A stretch of 14,902 nt of DNA from Sulfurovum sp. GTDB taxonomy: Bacteria > Campylobacterota > Campylobacteria > Campylobacterales > Sulfurovaceae. The stretch is from assembly GCA_004377245.1 (NCBI GenBank), contig SOIK01000125.1, positions 1 to 14,902 on the forward strand. The letters are read 5' to 3'. Positions 8,591 to 14,741 of the stretch are shown piece by piece (the first letter of the stretch is position 1; every line of letters begins with the position of its first letter). The notes under the pieces are model-generated. The model worked only from the letters and a program-made list of their open reading frames with translations, was not told the origin of the DNA and searched no databases. A program made the position numbers and the translations under genes.

Positions 8591-8714
8591 GGGGCTAAAG
8601 ATAAAATAGAACTTCTCGTCATTCTCGGACTTGATCCGGGAATCTATGGCTCATTTTGAAACCATGGATCCCCAGTCAAGCTGAGGATGACGGATTATCT
8701 CATCTTTAGCCTCT
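8591..8714. repeat. Two CTTGA-loop hairpin repeats in inverted orientation
   Basis: The outer parts GGCTAAAGAT (8593-8602) and ATCTTTAGCC (8702-8711) pair, and inside them lie two opposed copies of one repeat. Left copy: CGTC then ATTCTCGGA, loop CTTGA, TCCGGGAAT (8617-8643). Right copy, on the minus strand: CGTC then ATCCTCAG, loop CTTGA, CTGGGGAT (8668-8692). The whole forms an imperfect ~124-bp palindrome between two genes of the surface-protein cluster. Confidence 0.7.
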
Positions 8715-8742
8715 CTAGGCACCTCTTGTCCTCAAAGCTTAA

Positions 8743-8781
8743 CCCTTGAAGGGAATATTCTTCAAATATTCGCCTCAAGGG
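8743..8781 (-). terminator. Hairpin after the 152-aa gene
   Basis: CCCTTGAAGGGAATATT (8743-8759) pairs with AATATTCGCCTCAAGGG (8765-8781) around a short CTTCA loop, with two imperfect positions of which one is G-U on the minus-strand RNA. It starts about 20 bases past the stop of the 152-aa gene. No T-run follows, so it could be an attenuator or an RNA-stability element rather than a strong terminator. Confidence 0.5.
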
Positions 8782-8802
8782 TCTTCCACTCTTACCTATG
8801 CT

Positions 8803-9261
8803 CTACTGCAAACGAGCCTTATATTCAACTACAGTTTTTTTACCACCTTTAAGCTTATCTACTACCCACATGATAGTTGTGTATTCAGACGCTTTAGCTC
8901 TATGTCTCTTTTTGCCTTTACCCACAAAAAGTTTTTTAGGCTTATCAAATGTCTTACCACCATCTACAGAGTAAGTCACGTTGCACTTGCTTTGACATAC
9001 AGCTGTACCATTAATGTACTCCATATGCTCAGGAACAGCATTAACCACCACAAGATTTTGTGCTGTCTCTTTACCTTTATTTTTTAAAGTATTAATATAC
9101 CTTACAACTGAACCAGGTACTACCTTCGCAGCTTTTACCCATTTAGCTTTCTTTTTCTTGACCACTTTCTGGTAAGACTGAGAAGATATCGTTACTTCTG
9201 CTTGTGCAGTCATTGTCATCATCGCCAAAGCGATTGCTGATACTGTTAATAATTTCTTCAT
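8803..9261 (-). CDS. Small secreted Lys-rich DUF11-like protein
   Basis: The 152-residue product has an ATG preceded by AGGGGAG and a classical signal peptide with a likely cut after AQA (residue 21). The mature part is strongly basic: residues 33-46 contain a run of Lys (KKKKAKWVKAAK) and residues 108-124 another. Residues 47-100 carry the DUF11 pattern (VVPGSVVRYINTLKNKGKE...LVVVNAVPEHMEYINGTA), and Cys 89 and Cys 93 are four residues apart. A single extracellular beta-sandwich of this kind, made with large DUF11 surface proteins, may act as a structural or bridging component; the basic patches could contact polysaccharide or lipopolysaccharide. That role is inference. It sits 75 bases after the 307-aa gene and 258 bases before the 359-aa gene, with hairpins on both sides, so its expression may differ from that of its neighbours. 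Confidence 0.75.
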   Translation of the reverse strand: MKKLLTVSAIALAMMTMTAQAEVTISSQSYQKVVKKKKAKWVKAAKVVPGSVVRYINTLKNKGKETAQNLVVVNAVPEHMEYINGTAVCQSKCNVTYSVDGGKTFDKPKKLFVGKGKKRHRAKASEYTTIMWVVDKLKGGKKTVVEYKARLQ

Positions 9262-9299
9262 AAAACTCCCCTATGAGCATAAATAATATTGAGGAAAAC

Positions 9300-9331
9300 C
9301 TCTTAAAGTGCTACATCTAGTACTTTAAGAG
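9300..9331 (-). terminator. 14-bp hairpin after the 307-aa gene
   Basis: CTCTTAAAGTGCTA (9300-9313) pairs with TAGTACTTTAAGAG (9318-9331) around a CATC loop; one position is G-T on plus. It begins five bases past the stop of the 307-aa gene and is followed on the minus strand by GTTTTCC, a weak T-run. It is probably a partial terminator that lowers read-through into the next gene. Confidence 0.55.
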
Positions 9332-9336
9332 ACTCT

Positions 9337-10260
9337 CTAATATACCTTAACATCAAACTCCACAGTATGCACATCACTTTGTGTCATGTTTCCTACTGGC
9401 ACCATTATGAAAGTCCCTGAAATATGTCCATTGTCACTTAAACTAACACTATCAAGTTTTATGGAATTTGTAACATAACTTGTACCTGTAGGAATAGTAT
9501 CTTTCACAACTACATTATCAACACTACCACTTCCTTCAACTTTCACTTCTATCTTATAATGTATGATTGTTCCAGTAAAAAGCTTATCGCTAGAGAGCGT
9601 CGCACTTTTATCTAAGACAACATTAACCGTAGACAACTCATAAACACACAAATCACTGTCTACACCACCTCTTATACCATCTACAGCAAAGTAAGACCCT
9701 AAGTCTATAGCAGTACCTGGGATACCTGAACCACTGATAGTGGATCTAGCTTCTATACCATTGGCTGACTGACTCCCTGAAGCAAAGTTACCGCTCGGCA
9801 TATCACTTACAAAAAAAAGTGTCGCATTTGTATCTGCAGTAAGATTGATATCATTGATCTGTTGATCTACAGCAGTATCAAATACGCCATTAGCGTTAGT
9901 ATCGATATAAATGGAAGGATTATTGACTGTAAAGTCTGATGTGGAATTTGTTTCTTGTGTGAGGGCAAATTTATCTGTACCATTACCTATGTTACTCACT
10001 CTAAATGTCAATGCACGTTGGCTTTTGCCGCTTTGCACTATCACAGGATTACTGTCTTGACATATGATTTCAAGATCAAGTACCTGGTCAACAACATCCA
10101 CTAAGGTATTACTCGTAGTATTAAAGTCAGATGTACCAACTTTATAGGTAAGTTCTGCAACGTTGACTATCTGTGTGCCTGCAGGAACACCTTTAGCCAA
10201 GAGGATATTACTTAACAGCAAAAGTGTAAATAAAATGATAATTTTAGCCAATTTAAACAT
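9337..10260 (-). CDS. Secreted DUF11-like protein, first gene of the surface cluster
   Basis: The 307-residue product has an N-terminal signal peptide (about residues 1-22, with the hydrophobic core IIILFTLLLLSNILLA). Residues 26-160 match the first module of the 359-aa protein: AGTQIVNVAELTYKVG, a central ALTFRVSNIGNG, a calcium-loop-like DTNANGVFD (120-128) and LFFVSDMPSGN. Residues 210-307 are a DUF11 domain (VVLDKSATLSSDKLFTGTII, VVVKDTIPTGTSYV, HTVEFDVKVY). It lacks the KSSC...ECGY cassette of the other two proteins. The ATG has AGGGA almost touching it, a poor spacing, so initiation may be weak. Upstream lies a GEMM-like riboswitch in the untranslated leader, which would place this gene, and perhaps the cluster, under cyclic dinucleotide control. 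An extracytoplasmic location is well supported; the molecular role is unknown. Confidence 0.8.
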   Translation of the reverse strand: MFKLAKIIILFTLLLLSNILLAKGVPAGTQIVNVAELTYKVGTSDFNTTSNTLVDVVDQVLDLEIICQDSNPVIVQSGKSQRALTFRVSNIGNGTDKFALTQETNSTSDFTVNNPSIYIDTNANGVFDTAVDQQINDINLTADTNATLFFVSDMPSGNFASGSQSANGIEARSTISGSGIPGTAIDLGSYFAVDGIRGGVDSDLCVYELSTVNVVLDKSATLSSDKLFTGTIIHYKIEVKVEGSGSVDNVVVKDTIPTGTSYVTNSIKLDSVSLSDNGHISGTFIMVPVGNMTQSDVHTVEFDVKVY

Positions 10261-10334
10261 TCCCTAGTCACATGTTATAGAAAGAAATATTATAAAGATA
10301 CAATCTAAATTCTATGATACCCCTACCCTCTTAC

Positions 10335-10405
10335 TTGCAACCCAGCTATCTACTAGAGACCCGCGGCTTTCCGTCCCTACCTCGCGATAAGTTTGGCTGT
10401 TTTAA
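10335..10405 (-). promoter_or_regulatory. GEMM / c-di-GMP-I-like riboswitch
   Basis: On the minus strand I recognise the GEMM order: AGCCAAAC, a P2 stem CUUAUC-GCGA-GGUAGG (10391-10376) capped by a GNRA loop, the conserved GGGACGGAAAGCC (canonical GGGACGCAAAGCC), then CGGGUCU...AGAUAGCUGGGUUGC. CAGCC (10395-10399) can pair with GGUUG (10338-10342) to close a three-way junction. The element ends about 75 bases before the ATG of the 307-aa surface gene. Deviations are G for C in GACGCAAAG and a changed base next to CAAAC, near the ligand-contacting G of c-di-GMP-I switches, so ligand preference or function may be altered. A promoter should lie upstream; TATAGT at 10425-10420 is one candidate -10. 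TATAAT at 10294-10289 lies after the aptamer and would bypass it. Confidence 0.65.
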
Positions 10406-10529
10406 ACATAAATAGCATGACTATACCTAAAGTTTGTTTAAGTTTTATTTATGGTTATGTAAATAATACCAATATCTTATAAAAGGTGGATTTAGTGAGC
10501 AGTTTTTTGTTGTTTTGATCTAGGGAGAT

Positions 10530-10552
10530 ATTCCCATCAAGATGATGGGAAT
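10530..10552. terminator. 10-bp hairpin beside the IS fragment
   Basis: ATTCCCATCA (10530-10539) pairs perfectly with TGATGGGAAT (10543-10552) around a three-base loop. It lies just outside the presumed IS end. On plus it is followed by GGGAAAAAG, on minus by ATCTCCC; neither is a strong T-run. Confidence 0.4.
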
Positions 10553-10561
10553 GGGAAAAAG

Positions 10562-10904
10562 TGTAAGCTTCCCCTTAAACCAAACTGGTCTAAGCAGAAC
10601 AACTCTGTTCTAAATTGTACTTTTTCAAATATTCAATAGGACTCAACTTTCCTAAAAACTTATGAGGTCGATTGTAGTTATAATCATCGATCCATTCTCT
10701 AGCCATAAGTCTTACTTCATCTAACGTATCAAACAAATAAGCATTAAAGAACTCTCTCCTCATTGAACCATTAAATCGTTCAACTCTTGAATTTTGTGTT
10801 GGGCATCCAGGCTGGATAAACTTTAATTCTATAGAGTGTATATAGCACCATTGTTCCAGTTTATGAGAAATGAACTCTGAACCATTATCTACACGTATAG
10901 ATTG
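10562..10904 (-). mobile_element. 3' fragment of an IS3-family element (transposase C-terminal half)
   Basis: The C-terminal ~103 residues of the 244-residue chimeric frame are an IS3-family integrase core: [52 protein letters not shown] and [10 protein letters not shown]. The second Asp (VDNG) and the Glu (RVERFNG) are 35 residues apart, the DD(35)E spacing of IS3. The first catalytic Asp, the helix-turn-helix and OrfA are missing, so it cannot transpose by itself. The stop codon is at 10590-10592; the element end is probably near 10562 (TGTAAGCTTCCCC), but no opposite inverted repeat is in the window to confirm it. Confidence 0.85.
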
Positions 10905-11396
10905 TGGCTTTTCCTCAATAGAGATAGCTTTTTTCTTTGCATCAAATTCAACAACTCCAAACCGTTCAGGATCTTTTACCTGATAACCAAAAACTGTTGC
11001 ACTCTCTTTACGAGTTGCCGTATTTTTCAAGATAGAAGTTAGCCCGTGACCATAATAAACATAATAAATATTGTCACCCAAAATCAGACATACATCGTCA
11101 TCACCAATAAATTCTTCACCTAAAATAAACGCTTGAGCAAGTCCATCGGGTGAGGGTTGAACTTTGTAAGAAAATTTCATTCCCCATTGAGAACCATCAC
11201 CCAATAACTCTTCAAAACGTGGAATATCATGAGGTGCAAAAATGATAAGAACCTCTTTTATCTCCGCAAGCATCAATACAGAGAGCGGATAATAAATCAT
11301 CGGTTTATCATAAATTGGTAACAACTGTTTACTAATAGAGTGGGTGATCGGATAGAGCCTTGTACCACCTCCACCAGCTAAAATGATACCTTTCCT
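10902..11396 (-). pseudogene. rmlA: rmlA fragment (glucose-1-phosphate thymidylyltransferase), lacking start and 3' half
   Basis: The minus-strand frame reads [20 protein letters not shown], then [49 protein letters not shown] and ISIEEKP: the N-terminal half of RmlA, which makes dTDP-glucose for dTDP-rhamnose. The expected first codon is AGG instead of ATG (stop TAG, then AGG AAA GGT ATC), so there is no normal start; TTG 11322-11324 lies inside the conserved QLLPIYDK and is not a natural start. Just after the LGDN metal site a 9-bp tandem duplication (CATAATAAA twice, 11051-11068) adds three residues. At KPQ (10902-10910) the frame passes in frame into an IS3 transposase, so residues after ~165 of about 290 are lost. 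It directly follows the TAG of the dehydrogenase gene, as in a former operon. It is almost certainly non-functional. Confidence 0.85.
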
Positions 11397-12664
11397 CTAC
11401 AACCTCCATGTAGGACTTTCAACAATCCCCTTAATATCGATCAACACCGGTTCTGCTGTGCTGACACCTTCAAATTCACTACGTTTAAGTTCTTTAAATG
11501 CCTTGTGCCCCACAACAATGATGATGGCATCATATTTTTTATCAGCCTTAAATGGATCTGTGATGAACGTATAGTTCTGTTGTTCTACATCTTTCTTATC
11601 GATCCATGGATCGTAGGCATCGACACTACAACCATAATCACCTAGTTCATCGATGATGTCAAAGACTTTAGAGTTTCTAATGTCTGGACAGTCTTCTTTA
11701 AAAGTCAGACCAAGGACAAGTACATTTGCACCTTTGATCTTCTTGTCATGTGTGATCATCTCTTTGATGGTACGTTCGGCAATGTACTTACTCATGCCAT
11801 TGTTGATCTGACGAGCACCAAGTATAAGGTTTGGTTTATAACCCATCTCTTGTGCTTTATATGTCAAGTAGTAAGGGTCTACACCTATGCAATAGCCTCC
11901 TACAAGACCAGGAGTGAGTTTAATGAAGTTCCATTTGGCGCGGCAGCTTCTATGACTTCGTTAGTATCGATACCCATGGTATCGAAAATGAGGGCTAGTT
12001 CGTTAATAAGAGCGATGTTGACATCTTTTTGGGTATTTTCGATGACTTTCGAAGCCTCTGCTACTTTGATGGAAGAAGCCAGATGCGTCCCTGCGGTGAT
12101 GATACTTTTATAAAGGTTATCCACCATAGTAGCAATTTCCGGTGTAGAGCCCGCAGTGACTTTCAAGATCTTCGTAACGGTATGTTCTTTGTCTCCCGGG
12201 TTGATACGCTCTGGTGAGTAGCCACAGTAAAAATCTTCATTAAACTTCAAACCACTCATCTCTTCAAGTACAGGTACACAGACTTCTTCAGTCACGCCCG
12301 GGTAGACCGTAGACTCGTAGATGACGATGTCATCTTTTTTGAGTACTTTACCGACTGACTCGGAAGATTTGATAAGCGGAGTAAGGTCAGGACGGTTGGA
12401 TCTATCTATAGGGGTAGGTACAGTAACGATATAGACATTGTAATCTGCGATCTCATTCAGATCTGCGGTAAATACCATACCGTTTGCCAATGACTCTTTA
12501 ACCTGCGCTTCACTAAGTTCCAACGTACGGTCGATACCACTGTTCAGCTCATCGATACACCACTGGGCGATATCGAATCCTACTACCTCATATTTTACTG
12601 AAAAAGCATGTGCCAAAGGCAAACCAACGTAACCAAGTCCGATAACCGCTATTTTAGTATCCAC
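11397..12664 (-). pseudogene. UDP-sugar 6-dehydrogenase (TviB/WbpO type), broken by one frameshift
   Basis: The first frame (12664 to 11900) begins at GTG with AGGGGTG nine bases upstream and encodes the NAD-binding half: IGLGYVGLP (8-16), TVPTP (81-85), [11 protein letters not shown] (117-127) and [11 protein letters not shown] (148-158). After EVIEAA the frame goes wrong; the next frame gives [29 protein letters not shown] and continues to WRL-TAG at 11397. One base has been lost at or next to 11938/11939 (restoring it gives EAAxTKWNF and 422 residues, the usual length). The catalytic Cys of GGYCIGVDP (11889-11891) is after the break, so the first product would be inactive. The family oxidises UDP-GlcNAc or a related UDP-sugar to the uronic acid for capsule or O-antigen. 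The break is not in a homopolymer but a sequencing error cannot be excluded. Confidence 0.85.
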
Positions 12665-12695
12665 TATAAAACACCCCTGATCTATAATTCTTTAT

Positions 12696-12724
12696 ATTAT
12701 ATCTAACTAAGAGTTTAGGGTTAA
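12696..12724 (-). promoter_or_regulatory. Promoter of the dehydrogenase gene
   Basis: On the minus strand TTAACC (12724-12719), a 17-base spacer and TATAAT (12701-12696) lie about 32 bases before the GTG. The -35 fits four of six consensus bases. The first A of a 7-bp tandem repeat overlaps its upstream edge, and galE has a very similar promoter. Confidence 0.6.
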
Positions 12725-12758
12725 GTGGATAGTGGATAGTGGATAGTGGATAGTGGAT
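12724..12758. repeat. Five perfect copies of AGTGGAT
   Basis: AGTGGAT is repeated five times without change, a length likely to vary by slippage. It abuts the -35 of the dehydrogenase promoter, where a changed copy number would alter the upstream promoter region. Seven-base units cannot keep a protein frame and no gene crosses it. Confidence 0.9.
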
Positions 12759-12763
12759 AGATT

Positions 12764-12820
12764 TTGACATAGTCCTTTGGACTTGTCAAGACTCTTGACA
12801 AGTCCAAAGGACTATGTCAA
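12764..12820. repeat. Perfect 57-bp palindrome (28-bp arms, 1-base centre)
   Basis: TTGACATAGTCCTTTGGACT (start of the left arm, 12764) is exactly mirrored in 12793-12820; the only unpaired base is C12792. The sequence just right of it (GAGTCTTG) repeats part of the centre. It lies between the dehydrogenase promoter and the toxin-antitoxin remnant and may act as a bidirectional terminator or be an insertion scar; it could extrude as a cruciform. Minus-strand transcripts would end in AAAATC rather than a T-run. Confidence 0.9.
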
Positions 12821-12881
12821 GAGTCTTGTGTCATTTTCTCCAACTCAAATATGATAAAATCTAAGTGCTTATTTTCATCTA

Positions 12882-12935
12882 TCATTGCATCACATAAATA
12901 TCGAATAGAAATAGTTCATACACTCTATCAGACAT
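12882..12935 (-). pseudogene. HepT/HEPN (DUF86)-like toxin remnant
   Basis: A 17-residue frame, MSDRVYELFLFDIYVMQ, starts inside the end of the nucleotidyltransferase frame (8-base overlap) and stops at once. The opening resembles the start of HEPN-domain DUF86 proteins that are the toxin half of MntA-HepT pairs. The catalytic R-x4-6-H motif and the rest are absent; an adjacent frame (CDAMIDENKHLDF...) continues to the palindrome but I cannot assign it. The match is short, so the call is tentative and rests mainly on its position. Confidence 0.4.
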
Positions 12936-13216
12936 ATATTAACTCATCTTTGATTCTTTTTTTTATAAATAGTCTGATGGCATCAAAAAGTCCCAAATCT
13001 ACCTCTGTATCCAAATATTCTGATAAAAAGTTTTTACCCTTATAAGGGTAAAAGCATTTTTTTCTTCATCTTTATGACGACTATATCTATGTCACTCTTT
13101 TGATGCGCTTCATCTTTTGCATAACTACCAAACAGTGCAATTTTTTCAATACCAAACTTTTCTCTTAGTTCATACTGTATGCTTTGCAATTTGGATAATA
13201 ATTCTATTTTTGTCAT
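12928..13216 (-). pseudogene. MntA-like minimal nucleotidyltransferase (antitoxin), two frameshifts
   Basis: From ATG 13214-13216 the minus strand encodes MTKIELLSKLQSIQYELREK, then FGIEKIALFGSYAKDEAH and SDIDIVV. Gly30-Ser31 and Asp42-Ile-Asp44 fit the GS-x10-D-x-D active site of MntA antitoxins, which AMPylate their HEPN toxin. The frame then fails in A7 (13057-13063), with a stop at 13040-13042. Adding one A gives NAFTLIRVK, and adding one A to the A5 run at 13031-13035 gives NFLSEYLDTEVDLGLFDAIR...ELIYV and a TGA at 12928, for 96 residues, the usual family length. So two single-base losses, both in A-runs, separate it from an intact gene. This is either decay, phase variation or long-read base-calling error. 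It overlaps the start of a HEPN-like remnant, as in mntA-hepT operons. Confidence 0.8.
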
Positions 13217-13288
13217 ATTTTATTTTACGCTGAATTCAAACAGCTACCATAAAATTAACGGAAAGCTAGACTTAATGCAAAAATTGAT

Positions 13289-14323
13289 TTATTTATCATA
13301 ATTAAGCTTCTTCTCCCATGCTAAAGTTGTTTGACAAATCACTTCCAGATCATCATACTTTGGTTTCCAGTTTGTAGCGTTTTTGATCTTCGTATTATCA
13401 GAAATGAGGATAGCCGGATCACCTGCACGTCGTTCTTTTATCTCGACAGTAAAGTCTACACCACTCACTTTTTTCATGGTATCGATCACCTCTTTGACGG
13501 AGAATCCTCGACTGTAACCTACATTGAAAACATCACTTTCATTCTTTTCAAGATAGTGCAATGCTTCAATATGTGCTTGGGCCAAATCTACTACATGTAT
13601 ATAATCACGGATGCCTGTACCATCAGGGGTAGGATAATCCTCTCCAAAGATATACATTTTATCACGTTTTCCTGTGGCAGCCTCAGCAGCTACTTTGATG
13701 AGAAGAGTGGCATTTTTAGTTGACTGACCAATGCGACCATCTGGGTCACTTCCTGCTACATTAAAATATCGTAATGCCACGTATTTAAACTCAGGGTATG
13801 CAAAAGCCGTATCTTGAAGGACACGTTCACTCATAAGTTTACTCATGCCATAAGGGTTGATAGGCTCAGTTGGGTCACTCTCTTTAAGCCCTGTTTCTAA
13901 ATTGACGATAGTTGGGTCAGGTTCTCCATAGGTTGCGGCAGTAGAAGAAAAGATACATTTCTTTACCCCATTTTGTGTAGCACATTTAATAAGATTGGCA
14001 GTGTTTGCAGTGTTATTAAGGTAGTATTTGAGAGGATTCTCTACACTTTCCGGTACCACAAGAGAAGCGGCAAAATGGATAATGGCATCAAAATTGGTTT
14101 GAGTCATTATCATTTCGATCTTATCAAAATTAGAAAGATCTTCTTGAATAAAATTCAGGGTTTTGTTATTTTCTTTTGCAATAGTGGTGAGTGTATCAAT
14201 CGTTTCCTGAAATCCTGTGACAAGATTGTCCAGAATAGTGATCTCATGGTCACTGTTTTCAAGTAATAATTTTACGACATGACTACCAATATACCCTGCT
14301 CCACCTGTAACTAAAATCTTCAT
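13289..14323 (-). CDS. galE: UDP-glucose 4-epimerase
   Basis: The intact 344-residue product is a short-chain-dehydrogenase-type epimerase that interconverts UDP-glucose and UDP-galactose (some relatives also take UDP-GlcNAc/GalNAc) in the cytoplasm, supplying galactose for lipopolysaccharide or capsule. The NAD loop GGAGYIG is at residues 7-13, HFAASLVVPES at 83-93, the SST motif at 126-128, and the catalytic Tyr158 and Lys162 in NPYGMSK; RYFNVAG (185-191) and GTGIRDYIHVVDLA (235-248) are typical of GalE. Length and motif order match the family. ATG 14321-14323 is preceded by GAGGGAAG at good spacing and by a clear promoter. It is the only intact gene of the nucleotide-sugar group here, and appears to be transcribed on its own. 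Confidence 0.93.
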   Translation of the reverse strand: MKILVTGGAGYIGSHVVKLLLENSDHEITILDNLVTGFQETIDTLTTIAKENNKTLNFIQEDLSNFDKIEMIMTQTNFDAIIHFAASLVVPESVENPLKYYLNNTANTANLIKCATQNGVKKCIFSSTAATYGEPDPTIVNLETGLKESDPTEPINPYGMSKLMSERVLQDTAFAYPEFKYVALRYFNVAGSDPDGRIGQSTKNATLLIKVAAEAATGKRDKMYIFGEDYPTPDGTGIRDYIHVVDLAQAHIEALHYLEKNESDVFNVGYSRGFSVKEVIDTMKKVSGVDFTVEIKERRAGDPAILISDNTKIKNATNWKPKYDDLEVICQTTLAWEKKLNYDK

Positions 14324-14352
14324 ATTCTTCCCTCAATAATATAATATATTGC

Positions 14353-14380
14353 ATTATATCAAATGAGTGCTAAGGGTTAA
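14353..14380 (-). promoter_or_regulatory. galE promoter
   Basis: On the minus strand TTAACC (14380-14375), a 16-base spacer and TATAAT (14358-14353) stand about 30 bases before the ATG. The string TTAACCCTTAG closely resembles the -35 region of the dehydrogenase promoter at 12.7 kb. Confidence 0.6.
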
Positions 14381-14473
14381 TGGTTGTTATGGAAATGTAT
14401 CAAAGTCTTTTGATGAACTCAAGGGGTGAGATATAAATTTATAGTAAATAGCGACGTAATGAAAAAAACAATA

Positions 14474-14500
14474 CGTCATCCTCGTGCTTGACACGGGGAT
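14474..14500 (+). repeat. Single copy of the CTTGA-loop hairpin repeat
   Basis: CGTC is followed by ATCCTCGTG (14478-14486), loop CTTGA, and CACGGGGAT (14492-14500), a 9-bp stem with one G-T pair. It has the same layout as the copies at 7301 and 8617-8692, with different but compensated stem bases. Confidence 0.75.
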
Positions 14501-14632
14501 CTACAATAAAACCAAAACCGTCCAAGGAGTTTGTAGGATAGCTATGGCTTATGAGCTGAAAATGTGTAACTTTTTTACAAAGTTGTAGAAAAAGTTCTAT
14601 ATTTTTAGAGAAAAATCTTCTTACATAAAAAG

Positions 14633-14670
14633 AAAATGACTGAAATTTGTGAAAACATCAGTCATTTTTT
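14633..14670. terminator. Intrinsic terminator-like hairpin
   Basis: AAAATGACTGA (14633-14643) pairs with TCAGTCATTTT (14658-14668) and is followed by a T-run on plus (14665-14670) and an A-to-T-rich tail on minus. It looks bidirectional and probably isolates galE from the region to its right. Confidence 0.65.
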
Positions 14671-14741
14671 AGTGGGTTGAAGGTGTGGGACACTAGTACA
14701 GGACAGTTGGCTTAAAGTGGCTAGTCGTCACCTGACCCTAA

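Noticed and set aside
10590..11324. A single 244-residue nucleotidyltransferase gene
   Set aside because: The N-terminal half is RmlA and the C-terminal half an IS3 transposase; the apparent TTG start is inside a conserved RmlA segment, so it is a chimeric pseudogene frame.
12724..12820. CRISPR array
   Set aside because: The repeat unit is seven bases with no spacers, and the adjacent element is one palindrome; no cas gene is present.
12851..13045. 64-residue plus-strand frame
   Set aside because: It is antisense to the MntA/HepT-like remnant, whose minus-strand frames show a recognisable family motif; no independent support.
13057..13063. Programmed ribosomal frameshift at A7 in the MntA-like gene
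   Set aside because: A second frameshift at A5 is also needed to restore the frame, and no stimulatory structure or canonical slippery heptamer in the right register is seen; decay or base-calling error is simpler.
13973..14266. 97-residue plus-strand frame inside galE
   Set aside because: It is antisense to an intact galE with all family motifs and has no ribosome site.
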